DNA of 48,232 bases, taken from positions 1 to 48,232 of the forward strand of contig DKUL01000060.1 of NCBI GenBank assembly GCA_002490665.1, in the 5' to 3' direction. Position 1 is the stretch's first letter; each line of letters opens with the position of its first letter. Source of the DNA: Lachnospiraceae bacterium UBA7205. GTDB lineage: Bacteria > Bacillota > Clostridia > Lachnospirales > Lachnospiraceae. Below are positions 40,214 to 48,232 of the stretch, piece after piece. A program made the translations under genes and the position numbers. The notes beneath the pieces were generated by a model that worked only from the letters and a program-made list of their open reading frames with translations, did not search any database and was not told the origin of the DNA.

Positions 40214-41506
40214 TTACTTTGCATAGTCCTTAAAGCTCATTATCATTGCAGCATCACCCGATATTCCCTTGATACTGGCATCCGAATCATACTGCCACAT
40301 GCCAAACGCATAAGGATACTCCGGTTTATCACTGTCCTGCGCAAACCACACGTCATAATCCTGTAGCTCCTCCATGTCCACCATGGTGAGCAGCCATTCC
40401 TTATCGCCGTAAATCATGGGCTTATATCCGGCATCCTCAATCCTGTCCATAAACGCCCTTGCAATCTGTGTCCTGTCTGTCATCTCAAGCGCTTCGATAC
40501 GTGCCATATCATTATCCACAATTTCCATGGCAAACACGACCGGATATTTTATGCTGTAACCGGATATGGCATCAAGAAGCTCGTCCGCTTCCTCCCTTGC
40601 CTCTGCCTTGTTTACTGCCTGTGAGCAGAAATACACGCCGATATCCAGCCCTGCTTTCTTCGCAGCCTTGAGATTGTCCTGATAATTCATGTCCATCACA
40701 ATGTTTCCGCTGCTGTAGCCCCTGGCGCCAACCTTTATCATGACAAAATCACAGCCCGCATTTTTGAGCTTACCGAAATCCACATCGCCCTGGTTTGCCG
40801 AGATATCCACACCACATTTCGAGACTACCTTTCCGTCTTCCTTGTAATTCATAAATGGCTTCTGATATGTCAAATTGGAATAATCGTATTTATGTTTCGG
40901 GATATCTTTGTTGATATCCACCCATTCTTTTGTCCCATCCGCATGCTTTACCTGAATGCTTTTGTCCTCATCCTCATCGTCCGCTTCTTTGTCCTTCTCC
41001 TCATCACTGTCCGTTTTCTTATCCCCATTGATGTCTTCCTTGTTTGTCATGTCATAAACCGAAGTCTTCCCATTTGACAGCTCGTCGGCAGTCTGGGATT
41101 TGTCAGTACTGTCCGATTTGTCTGCGGAACCGTCAATAACTGTCTCCCCAGTTGTCTGATTGGTCACCGTGCCGTTATTTTTATTCGGCTGGTTTTTATT
41201 TTTATCCCTGCCAGTGTCCGGAAGTGACCAGATGTCAAGGTCGTCCGATGTCAGCTTACTCTCCGCTATCACGTTCTCTGATGCGTTTGCCTCTATCTGC
41301 TTATTGGTCTCTGCCGCCTTTGCCTCCTTCTGCGCCAGCGCCGCCGCATAGCCACTGCCATCCGACCTTGATTTTGACTGGTTCGCCCAGAAAACAAGCG
41401 CCGTTACCCCGAGGATAACAACCGACATAATCAGTGCCATATATACATAAACCATCTTGGAACCGGAGCTGTGTTCCTCCTCATAATAGTCGTCATGTAA
41501 TTTCAT
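40214..41506 (-). CDS. Membrane-anchored GH25-like protein lacking a catalytic Asp
   Basis: A 430-residue protein with an N-terminal cytosolic stub, one membrane helix (about 19-40) and a 160-residue Asp/Lys/Ser/Asn-rich linker. A GH25 lysozyme-like barrel forms the last 200 residues. CGVDISANQGDVDF and DVWFAQD...WQYDSD match the fold. The family's DxE pair appears as VVFAMEIV, so the Asp is replaced by Ala while Glu remains. The closing GDAAM has also lost the usual Asp. Muramidase activity is therefore doubtful; it may only bind wall. The start at 41506 is favoured; 41518 is possible. Confidence 0.8.
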   Translation of the reverse strand: MKLHDDYYEEEHSSGSKMVYVYMALIMSVVILGVTALVFWANQSKSRSDGSGYAAALAQKEAKAAETNKQIEANASENVIAESKLTSDDLDIWSLPDTGRDKNKNQPNKNNGTVTNQTTGETVIDGSADKSDSTDKSQTADELSNGKTSVYDMTNKEDINGDKKTDSDEEKDKEADDEDEDKSIQVKHADGTKEWVDINKDIPKHKYDYSNLTYQKPFMNYKEDGKVVSKCGVDISANQGDVDFGKLKNAGCDFVMIKVGARGYSSGNIVMDMNYQDNLKAAKKAGLDIGVYFCSQAVNKAEAREEADELLDAISGYSIKYPVVFAMEIVDNDMARIEALEMTDRTQIARAFMDRIEDAGYKPMIYGDKEWLLTMVDMEELQDYDVWFAQDSDKPEYPYAFGMWQYDSDASIKGISGDAAMIMSFKDYAK

Positions 41507-41567
41507 ATTAATAACCATGCCCTTTCCACAGCCTGCTAACTTTGAGCCGCAAGCACAAATTTGTGTG

Positions 41568-41665
41568 TGAAAAATGCCGTACTTTGGCATTTTTCCGCGT
41601 GAAACTTAGTACTTCTCCGCGAAGCAGCCTCTGCTGCGAGTGGCTAGAAGTACTTTTCACGCTAT
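41568..41665 (+). repeat. 98-bp palindromic repeat, copy 2
   Basis: It shares 95 of 98 bases with 39179-39276, in the same orientation. It has the same hairpin and long stem; here the apical GCAGC-CTCT-GCTGC pairs perfectly. It lies in the 317-bp gap between the divergent GH25-like and apbE genes. The rest of that gap is AT-rich, with a weak possible apbE promoter around 41770-41790. Confidence 0.9.
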
Positions 41666-41823
41666 AACAGCCGTTTGAATTTACATAATTAATTTACGAA
41701 GTTTATTATATAATATTTCGGAAACAATTTCAATTATTTTCTGAATTTTTTAGATATTGGTTGTTATTGGAACGGAGTGTGATAAAATATAATCCATAAA
41801 GCTTTGTGTTTGAGGTAACTTTC

Positions 41824-42885
41824 ATGAAAAAAATGTTTATTTGCCTGCTGCTTCTGCTATCCGCCATTATAACCGGATGCTCACGCGGCAGTTCCACTTC
41901 CCCTGTGTCACGGACAGGTTTTGCTTTCGACACCGTTGTAACCATCACAATCTACGACAGCCGGAAAGAAGATGTCCTCGACGAATGCCTTGCGCTCTGT
42001 GAAAAATATGAGTCCCTTTTCAGCGCAACGCTTGAAGGCTCCGAGGTCTGGAACATTAACCATGCCGATGGAAATGCAGTTGCAGTCTCCTATGATACTG
42101 CGGCACTTATTCAGTCTGCATTGTATTACTGCGAGCACAGCCAGGGCATACTTGACCTCACACTTCGCCCCATATCCGAGGAATGGGACATTTCCGGACA
42201 GATGGAAAAGGCAGTTGGCATCGCAGACTATAAATATTATATACCGTCGGAGCAGACACTCTCCAGACTTTTAGAGCATGTGAATTATAAAAATGTCATC
42301 CTGATGGATGCGGACGGAACTGAACTCGGCTCCCATGACAAGCTTTCGGACAGTTCCGGCTATTTCGTCATGCTAAAGGACAGCCACTGCGCCATGGACC
42401 TTGGTTTTATTGCAAAAGGCTACATTGCAGACCAGCTGAAAAAATACCTGTTGTCAGAAAATATAGAAAGCGGCATCATCAGCCTTGGCGGCAATATCCT
42501 TCTTATCGGCTCCAAGCCGGATGGTTCGCCCTTTCAGGTAGGCATCCAAAAACCGTTTGGTGCCCCGAACGAGGTTATCAGCACCGTTCAGAAAAGCGAT
42601 GCTTCCATTGTCTCATCGGGCTGTTACGAGCGTTTTTTTATCATGAATGACGACGAAAAAGACAGGACAGTCTATCATCATATCTTTGATGCGGCAACAG
42701 GCTATCCTGTCCAGAACGACCTTCTCGGTGTCACAATTCTATCTGATTCGTCTGTGGAAGGCGATGCACTCAGCACCTACTGCTATCTACTCGGGCTTGA
42801 GAAAGGGCTGGAATATATCCGCAGTCTCGATGATGTGGAAGCTGTATTTGTGACAAAAGATTATGAAGTTATTCCTTCATATTAA
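41824..42885 (+). CDS. apbE: FAD:protein FMN transferase (lipoprotein)
   Basis: A 353-residue ApbE. It attaches FMN to Thr/Ser of flavoproteins such as RnfG/D or NqrC outside the membrane, using Mg2+ and FAD. The lipobox IITGC puts the lipid Cys at residue 19. TGFAFDTVVTITIYD, CAMDLGFIAKGYIADQL, SGIISLGGNILLIG and HHIFDAATGYPVQNDLLGVTILSDSSVEGDALSTYCYLLG are the conserved family blocks, including the metal-site Asp. GAGGTAA precedes the ATG. No Rnf or Nqr target gene is nearby. Confidence 0.95.
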   Translation: MKKMFICLLLLLSAIITGCSRGSSTSPVSRTGFAFDTVVTITIYDSRKEDVLDECLALCEKYESLFSATLEGSEVWNINHADGNAVAVSYDTAALIQSALYYCEHSQGILDLTLRPISEEWDISGQMEKAVGIADYKYYIPSEQTLSRLLEHVNYKNVILMDADGTELGSHDKLSDSSGYFVMLKDSHCAMDLGFIAKGYIADQLKKYLLSENIESGIISLGGNILLIGSKPDGSPFQVGIQKPFGAPNEVISTVQKSDASIVSSGCYERFFIMNDDEKDRTVYHHIFDAATGYPVQNDLLGVTILSDSSVEGDALSTYCYLLGLEKGLEYIRSLDDVEAVFVTKDYEVIPSY

Positions 42886-42896
42886 TTCATTTCCTT

Positions 42897-43688
42897 TTAA
42901 ATATGAAATATTTTTTTCGTATTTTTCACTGCGTTTTCCACCAGCGTTTCTTCAGGAACTTTCATGTACTTTGCAAGTTCCCTCGCAACATGGACAATAT
43001 TCCCGGGCGTGTTCGTCCGGTCAAGTCCCGGAACATTCCTCGGTGTCAGATATGGTGCATCTGTCTCTATCAATATCCGGTCCAATGGAATCATACGCAC
43101 CGCCTCCCGCAGCTCCTTTGCACGACGGTCGTCACAAATCCAGCCGGTTATGCCGATGGAAAATCCCATGGACAGATATTTATCCAGTGTCGCCTTATTT
43201 CCAGTAAAACAGTGGACAACGGATTTTTTACAGATTTCAGGATGTCTCTGAAACCTTTTTGCGAAATCTGCTGCTGCACTGCGCTCATGCAGAAACAATG
43301 GCTTGTCCAGTTTCTCTGCAAGCACGATATGTTTTTCCAGACACCGGATCTGGTTTTCCTTTGTCGAGAACATCCTGTCGTAATCCAGTCCGCACTCGCC
43401 GACTGCAACCATTTTCTCATTTTCAGCAATCATCTTTTCTATTGCGGCAAAATCCTGCTGGGATGCCCTGTCTGCATTGTGCGGATGAATTCCTGCCGTT
43501 CCATATGCAGTGTGGCTTTTTACAAATTTATCAATCTTCTGGTTTTCTTTTGGGTCTGTGCCTGTCAAAATACAGCACACGCCCTGCAGCGCCGCATCCT
43601 GAATCACCTTTTCCGGGTCTGGAAACTGCCTGCAAAACAGATTTAAGCCGATATCATAGTATTTTATGGCTGTAATATTTTCCTGCAT
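42897..43688 (-). CDS. tatD: TatD-family metal-dependent hydrolase
   Basis: A 263-residue TIM-barrel hydrolase. It begins DIGLNLFCRQF, as in true TatD (DIGxNL) rather than the HxH of YcfH/YabD types. GIHPHNA, AVGECGLDYDR, FLHERSA, VHCFTG and LIETDAPYLTPR follow, supplying the metal ligands. TatD proteins are 3'-5' exonucleases or deoxyribonucleases. GGAGGGG lies 9 bases before the ATG at 43688; an in-frame ATG at 43718 overlaps the nitroreductase stop. It converges with apbE with 11 bp between them and no clear terminator. Confidence 0.9.
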   Translation of the reverse strand: MQENITAIKYYDIGLNLFCRQFPDPEKVIQDAALQGVCCILTGTDPKENQKIDKFVKSHTAYGTAGIHPHNADRASQQDFAAIEKMIAENEKMVAVGECGLDYDRMFSTKENQIRCLEKHIVLAEKLDKPLFLHERSAAADFAKRFQRHPEICKKSVVHCFTGNKATLDKYLSMGFSIGITGWICDDRRAKELREAVRMIPLDRILIETDAPYLTPRNVPGLDRTNTPGNIVHVARELAKYMKVPEETLVENAVKNTKKIFHI

Positions 43689-43711
43689 TCTATTGTACCC
43701 CTCCTTATACA

Positions 43712-44317
43712 CTACCATCTGTACTCCACAATCTCTTCCAGCTGCTTTCTCGACCGCTGCGGCGGTGTCTCGTCCGGATAGCCTACCGCGACTGCCCCGA
43801 CAAGCTGATGTTCTGTCCGCAGATATGAAACCAATTCCTTATACGCAAAACAGGTATTGGCAATCCATAGCGTGCCCAGCCCCAGTTCCTCTGCTGCAAG
43901 TAACATATTTTCAACCGCGGCTCCGATAGAAAGTGTGTCACAAATTTCCATAATGCGTTCATCATTGTCTACAGGCAAGAATGGAGATTTTGCATTCGTA
44001 TTCAAGATTACAATGATAATCGGTGCCTGCTGCATAATCTTCAAGGTATTTTTCGCATCAGGAATTCCATATCGCGACTTCGGCAGATTCGTTATTCCCT
44101 GCTCCTCCCGCACCAATCCGGTCTGCATCACATCCAGTAGCTCCTGCTTCTGCGTGCCGCCAAAAACAATATACTTCCACGGCTGCCTGTTCTTGGCAGA
44201 CGGTGCGACTCTGCCTGCGTTTAATAGTTCTTCCAATACATCCTTGGGAACACTTTTTCCCTGAAATTTTCGGATGCTTCTGCGGTTATAAATTGATTGC
44301 ATTGCAATTCGCCCCAT
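43712..44317 (-). CDS. Nitroreductase-family flavoprotein
   Basis: A 201-residue FMN-dependent reductase. The start YNRRSIRKFQGKSVPKDVLEELLNAGRVAPSAKNRQPWKYIV is the FMN phosphate-binding region. IGAAVENMLLAAEELGLGTLWI and VGYPDETPPQRSRK close the fold. Substrates of such enzymes vary from quinones to nitroaromatics and cannot be read from sequence. The start at 44317 has AAAGGA 6 bases upstream. It lies 13 bp after the hsdR stop and 23 bp before tatD, so the three genes may be cotranscribed. Confidence 0.9.
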   Translation of the reverse strand: MGRIAMQSIYNRRSIRKFQGKSVPKDVLEELLNAGRVAPSAKNRQPWKYIVFGGTQKQELLDVMQTGLVREEQGITNLPKSRYGIPDAKNTLKIMQQAPIIIVILNTNAKSPFLPVDNDERIMEICDTLSIGAAVENMLLAAEELGLGTLWIANTCFAYKELVSYLRTEHQLVGAVAVGYPDETPPQRSRKQLEEIVEYRW

Positions 44318-44330
44318 CTCCAATCCTTTA

Positions 44331-47300
44331 CTATGCTGCTGCATTTGCATTAATCCCCTCAATTACTTTTCGTATTCCTAACCACACAGTCATATCCGTA
44401 AAAATATCTACTACACTTCCATAATCCGTAAACGGAGATTCCTGTAATACAGACATATCTTTCATCATGCCATTGTGTACAATATACTCCACAATCTGAT
44501 TAACAAAATAAATCTGCCTGTTATCAAGATTTGCGTTGTCAAGATACATTGAAAAAGCCTCCTTAGCCGTATTCATGTCGAGACCGACAATTTCACGCAC
44601 AAATTCTCCCAGCGGTTTCTCCCCATACTCTCTTCTATAATCCTCCCTTGTGCCAAGCTCACCCCATAATATTTCCTCAAGGCTTCTGATATCGGACTTT
44701 GTAAGTGGCTGATTTGTTTTCAGTTTTACGATGACAGCATTATCCTGATGCTCCCGCACATAATATTCCGCTTTTGCTTTATAATTCGCCAGTTCATCGT
44801 TTTCAAGTTCCGCATCCTTCCACTCCATATTTAATATGTCATCCGCAAAATTCGTATCATACCGGACTGATGTCTTCGGAATATATTTCATCAAGTTTCT
44901 AAGCTCTATTCTTATCTGTTCAAAATCCTCAATTCCGGCATTTTCCAGATAATCTGTATGGAGCAGTTTCTGTATGAGTTCTGCCTTTGTCCGAATCTCA
45001 GGAATGTTCGCCACACCAGCTATTCCCCTGACACGTTTTAATAGGTCGCTTCTTGCTTTTGTATATTTTTTACCATCAAGATACGCAAGCTCTAACCCAT
45101 ACATCAACGCATCGAATCTGGATGCACTGACATCTTCACTGTCAGGCAGTACCAGCGGAGCGAGCTCCGTCTGTACTTTCAATGTATCTTCATAGTCAAT
45201 CACGTCATAACCTGACTTAATGGAATAGGTGTCCACATATCGTATGTGCTGGCGGACTGCAAAATTCTCCCTGTTCAATTCCTGTACCTTACCCACCATA
45301 ATTTCCACCAGCTTGTCGCGATACGCCTTGAGTCGTTTTGTCTGGCACTCAATTGATTGAAGTTTAAATGCTATCTGAAATTCCAGATTGAAAATGGCGC
45401 TCTGCAATGCAATCATATTCGCAGTCGGTTTTCCCTGATTCATGCGAAAAAATGCAAAATTGCCGCAAAAATCAAAGATATAAAACTTATCCTTGTCTGC
45501 GCCATCCAGCAACTCTGGACAGAGCCTTGTCCCACGACCAATCATCTGCCAGAATTTTGCCTTACTCATCACCTTTTTGAAAAACACAAGATTCAGTACT
45601 TCTGGAATGTCAACACCAGTATCCAACATATCTACGGAAATTGCAATTCTTGGCAGTTTTGCAGGGTCAGAAAACTCATCGATTTCACTCTGCACATATT
45701 GAATATAATTATCGACTACTTTCGCATAATCATTTGGCAGATGTGGATATACCTTATGAAACACCTGAAGAATTTTTTCTGCATGAAGATGATTTTTTGC
45801 AAAAATAATAGTCTTTCCGATATGCTGCCCATAATCAATCCGAATGCCTTCCGTCATAAGAATGTCCAATACTTTCCTTATGGTATCCTCATTGAAAATC
45901 CACGTATTGAGTGCGGAAGCACCAATGTTTTCAGGAATTTCGTCATTTTCATCCCCAAACGTTTCCTCATATATTTTTTTCTCTTCGTCAGAAAGCTCAT
46001 CATAAACAATTCCCTGCTCTATAAATTTGAGGGTAGTTTCCACAGATTGAAAATCGACAAGATAACCATCCCGAACTGCCTGCGCAAGCTCATATCCATA
46101 TGTAGGGACACCATCTTCCAATTCAAATATCGAGTATGTGTTTTTGTCGATTTCATCCTTAGGCGTTGCCGTAAGTCCCACCAGCGGTGCATCAAAGTAC
46201 GTAAATATATCATGGTATTTATTATAAATCGACCTGTGTGCCTCATCGCAGATTACAAGATCAAAATGACCGCAGGAAAAAATTCTTCCTTCCTCGTCCC
46301 TTGTATCATCAATCAGGTTGTACATCGTCTGATAGGTGGAAAAAATACAATGGGCATTATAATCCCTATTTTTTTCACACATATTGCCACATGATAAATC
46401 AGGAATCATATTCACAAAGCTTCTTTTCGCCTGTGTCACAAGTGCATTTCTATCGGCAAGAAATAATATATTCTTTACCCAGCCATGTTCCAGCAAAACA
46501 CGACACAGACCAATCACGGTTCTTGTTTTTCCCGAACCAGTAGCCATGACAAGAAGCGCTTTTCTCCTATTTTTATCATCAAGGGAACTACACACCGCCT
46601 TAATCGCTTCCTCCTGATAATATCTTCCTGCTACTTTTTTGTCTATGGCAACATTTTTTAGGCTTTTTCGCATCGTCCGCAAATTAAACCACTTTTCCAA
46701 ATCCCGCTTAGAATAAATGGTGGCACATATTCTTTCAGGATACTGTCCGTCAATAATTCTTGTCTCAAATCCATTTGTTAAAAATATAACAGGTCTGCGT
46801 CCATACTTCTTCTCCAGTAAATCTGCATACAAAGCTGCCTGCTGCCTACCTTTTGAAACATCCACACATGCTTTTTTTGCTTCGATAATTGCAAGCGGTT
46901 TATACGCATCATCAAATAATACATAATCCACTTTACCAATCCCTGAAGAGTTCGGCATCCCTTGTACTGCCAATTCACACACCCAGTCTTTTCCTTCCGT
47001 CCACCCCGCATCATCAAGCATAGAATCAATATATATTTTTCTCGTACTGTATTCTGATAGTTCAAGTGGCTTTGTGACATATTCTGGTGCCTGCACTTCA
47101 CGTCTGGCAGTGAGTGCTTCCTTTAACGCCTTGTTCTCTGCTATGAGTTCTTTCAGGTTTATCTCCGCAAATTCTGAAACTACATAATTTTTCTCCTCTT
47201 TTTCCAACAGAGTACTGTCAAATAAATGTTCCTCATAAACATCCATATAGCAATAGGCAACAAAATCCAAGAATAAAAATAAGTCTTGCAGGCAAAGCGC

Positions 47301-47621
47301 TGCCTGATCAAATGTAATCTTCTTTCCTGTATGAGCCGCAATATTCCCCATCCGCCGAATAAAATCCAGACGTTTCCAAAGCACATCATCCACAATATCC
47401 CGAAATTCTTCCGTGTGCAACAGACTATTCAAGTTATCCTGATATGGCATGACAAGAGACTTATCCACGGAATACATCCATTTGACAGCAAATTCCATCG
47501 CACGGCGGCAGTTAATGACGCTTGTCGCGGGGTCAATACAAATAATTTTCTCTGCTGAAATAGCGACATCTGAAAAAGTGTTGAATTTCGGGTCATTTTT
47601 TAAATAGTCAAAGTTGGTCAT
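44331..47621 (-). CDS. hsdR: Type I restriction enzyme R subunit
   Basis: A 1096-residue motor and nuclease subunit. Residues 1-135 are a DUF4145/HEPN-type helical domain with RMGNIAAH. The nuclease region follows, with VDYVLFDD...LAIIEAKKA (about 235-250). Helicase motifs are ATGSGKTRT near 356, CDEAHRS near 457, TATP, and motif VI QMIGRGTR near 710. The C-terminal part matches the EcoEI R_C type with KYTKARSDLLKRVRGI. It translocates and cuts DNA when the target site is unmodified. GGGAGGA precedes the ATG. It lies 43 bp downstream of hsdS; hsdM must lie outside the window. Confidence 0.93.
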   Translation of the reverse strand: MTNFDYLKNDPKFNTFSDVAISAEKIICIDPATSVINCRRAMEFAVKWMYSVDKSLVMPYQDNLNSLLHTEEFRDIVDDVLWKRLDFIRRMGNIAAHTGKKITFDQAALCLQDLFLFLDFVAYCYMDVYEEHLFDSTLLEKEEKNYVVSEFAEINLKELIAENKALKEALTARREVQAPEYVTKPLELSEYSTRKIYIDSMLDDAGWTEGKDWVCELAVQGMPNSSGIGKVDYVLFDDAYKPLAIIEAKKACVDVSKGRQQAALYADLLEKKYGRRPVIFLTNGFETRIIDGQYPERICATIYSKRDLEKWFNLRTMRKSLKNVAIDKKVAGRYYQEEAIKAVCSSLDDKNRRKALLVMATGSGKTRTVIGLCRVLLEHGWVKNILFLADRNALVTQAKRSFVNMIPDLSCGNMCEKNRDYNAHCIFSTYQTMYNLIDDTRDEEGRIFSCGHFDLVICDEAHRSIYNKYHDIFTYFDAPLVGLTATPKDEIDKNTYSIFELEDGVPTYGYELAQAVRDGYLVDFQSVETTLKFIEQGIVYDELSDEEKKIYEETFGDENDEIPENIGASALNTWIFNEDTIRKVLDILMTEGIRIDYGQHIGKTIIFAKNHLHAEKILQVFHKVYPHLPNDYAKVVDNYIQYVQSEIDEFSDPAKLPRIAISVDMLDTGVDIPEVLNLVFFKKVMSKAKFWQMIGRGTRLCPELLDGADKDKFYIFDFCGNFAFFRMNQGKPTANMIALQSAIFNLEFQIAFKLQSIECQTKRLKAYRDKLVEIMVGKVQELNRENFAVRQHIRYVDTYSIKSGYDVIDYEDTLKVQTELAPLVLPDSEDVSASRFDALMYGLELAYLDGKKYTKARSDLLKRVRGIAGVANIPEIRTKAELIQKLLHTDYLENAGIEDFEQIRIELRNLMKYIPKTSVRYDTNFADDILNMEWKDAELENDELANYKAKAEYYVREHQDNAVIVKLKTNQPLTKSDIRSLEEILWGELGTREDYRREYGEKPLGEFVREIVGLDMNTAKEAFSMYLDNANLDNRQIYFVNQIVEYIVHNGMMKDMSVLQESPFTDYGSVVDIFTDMTVWLGIRKVIEGINANAAA

Positions 47622-47664
47622 GCTGAATCCTCCCTTCTGTACCTTTTTAGAGAATTTTTTCTTG

Positions 47665-48232
47665 TTAATTTGCTATCATAACTTTCAATTTGTCTGTCTG
47701 GCGGACGAAGGCGGCAAACTGGTTCTGCAATTCAATTGAGGGTCTATACATCTTTATCTGCGCCATCGCACTTAACACTAAATCACGATTAGCAATTCCT
47801 TTTGTAAGCCTTTGTGATTGCTCATAACAATAATCACAATTGAGCATGTTTTCAAGAAAAATGCCATTTAGAACAGATTTATCAAATTTAAGCACTGCCA
47901 AATGGACCCAATTTGCAAATTTAGTATCCACATCAACTAGTTTCGCTATTCCTGTAGTACCTCCTTTGCTATAAAGTATATCCCCTTTTTCTGGATGACA
48001 CTTTTTAATAGCGTTCTGGTAATCTTTTTCAGAAATGTATTTTGCTGTTGAAAAATCAATGTATCCATTAACTATGTTTCGCACAGAAATAAAAGGATAT
48101 CCACCACTTTCTTCTCCAATGTCAGGTAATGATTTATGTGGACCATCTTTGATATAGTAGCATTCATCACCCAATGTTGTCTTCTTCCACTCTTGAGGAT
48201 TTGTTTCTGGATCGCCAAACATCTCGACAAAT
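47665..48232 (-). CDS. hsdS: Type I restriction specificity subunit, partial
   Basis: The C-terminal 189 residues are present; the open frame continues past the right edge (FVE before MFGDPETNP). FVEMFGDPETNPQEWKKTTLGD is the usual linker into the second target recognition domain, so a first domain is expected outside the window. The TRD has YPFISVRNIVNG, KGDILYSKGGTTG and GIANRDLVLSAMAQIKMYRPSIELQNQFAAFV. The protein ends QTDKLKVMIAN, about 25 residues earlier than many relatives, which lacks most of the last conserved helix. It selects the DNA sequence for modification and restriction. Confidence 0.88.
   Translation of the reverse strand, partial: FVEMFGDPETNPQEWKKTTLGDECYYIKDGPHKSLPDIGEESGGYPFISVRNIVNGYIDFSTAKYISEKDYQNAIKKCHPEKGDILYSKGGTTGIAKLVDVDTKFANWVHLAVLKFDKSVLNGIFLENMLNCDYCYEQSQRLTKGIANRDLVLSAMAQIKMYRPSIELQNQFAAFVRQTDKLKVMIAN

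Noticed and set aside
41568..41590. Longer start for the GH25-like gene reaching into the 98-bp repeat
   Set aside because: The extra N-terminal residues would be encoded by the repeat hairpin and no ribosome binding site precedes it; 41506 gives a normal membrane-anchor start.
39179..41665. CRISPR array or integron explanation for the 98-bp repeats
   Set aside because: There are only two copies 2.4 kb apart, with no spacers, cas genes or integrase; the repeat length does not fit CRISPR.
45357..46394. 345-codon plus-strand frame opposite hsdR
   Set aside because: It is antisense to the helicase motifs of hsdR and has no support of its own.

Overview
The window looks like chromosome from a low-to-mid GC Gram-positive member of the Clostridia, most likely Lachnospiraceae. 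This is inferred from A+G-rich ribosome binding sites, a tmRNA whose tag ends AEDNLAYAA, a T-box in front of pheST, SpoIID-like and SleB-like proteins, an ATP-type PEP carboxykinase, and a GH43/PaaK/DUF362 gene content typical of gut anaerobes. No tRNA, rRNA, CRISPR array, transposase or prophage was seen.

Layout. 1-3.5 kb: secreted SGNH hydrolase, a cytidylate-kinase-like P-loop protein and a secreted ComEC-type metallo-hydrolase. 3.5-3.9 kb: ssrA. 4-8.5 kb: PaaI-type thioesterase facing phenylacetate-CoA ligase, then GH43 beta-xylosidase/arabinosidase and a DUF362 protein. 8.5-10 kb: PilZ protein and a compact three-gene module of unknown function ending in a HEPN-like protein. 10-15.2 kb: T-box-controlled pheS-pheT-queA operon. 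15.3-19 kb: hemerythrin-CheX fusion, BrkB/YihY membrane protein, SpoIID-family protein and a probable 6S RNA. 19-27.4 kb: a signalling block with an OmpR-type two-component system, a DUF5722 glycosidase-like secreted protein and a 1104-residue diguanylate cyclase. 27.7-29.5 kb: BlaI/BlaR1-like pair without a beta-lactamase. 29.7-35.4 kb: central metabolism (pckA, aminopeptidase P, small membrane protein, thrC). 35.5-39.1 kb: SleB-like hydrolase, LytTR/GHKL two-component system and a lipoprotein. 39.2-41.7 kb: an AP2/HNH-like protein and a degenerate GH25 protein bracketed by two nearly identical 98-bp palindromic repeats. 41.8-44.3 kb: ApbE, TatD, nitroreductase. 44.3-48.2 kb: type I restriction genes hsdR and a partial hsdS running off the right edge.

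The most unusual content is non-coding. (i) A modular, palindromic repeat occurs three times (about 1150-1200, 14773-14893, 29527-29640). Each copy begins directly at the T-run of an intrinsic terminator and is read in the same direction, and its stems keep pairing despite base changes. (ii) The 98-bp direct repeat pair at 39179 and 41568 has two strong stem-loops. (iii) A rod-like RNA with its own consensus promoter (about 18700-18880, minus) fits 6S RNA. Among proteins, the 84-aa/168-aa/HEPN-like operon at 8916-10049 is the best candidate for an undescribed system. The AP2/HNH-like protein, the GH25 protein lacking its catalytic Asp, and the diguanylate cyclase with half of an ATPase domain are the other oddities.

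Promoters are assigned by eye from -35/-10 matches with 17-18 bp spacers. Family names come from recognised motifs only; no database search was run.
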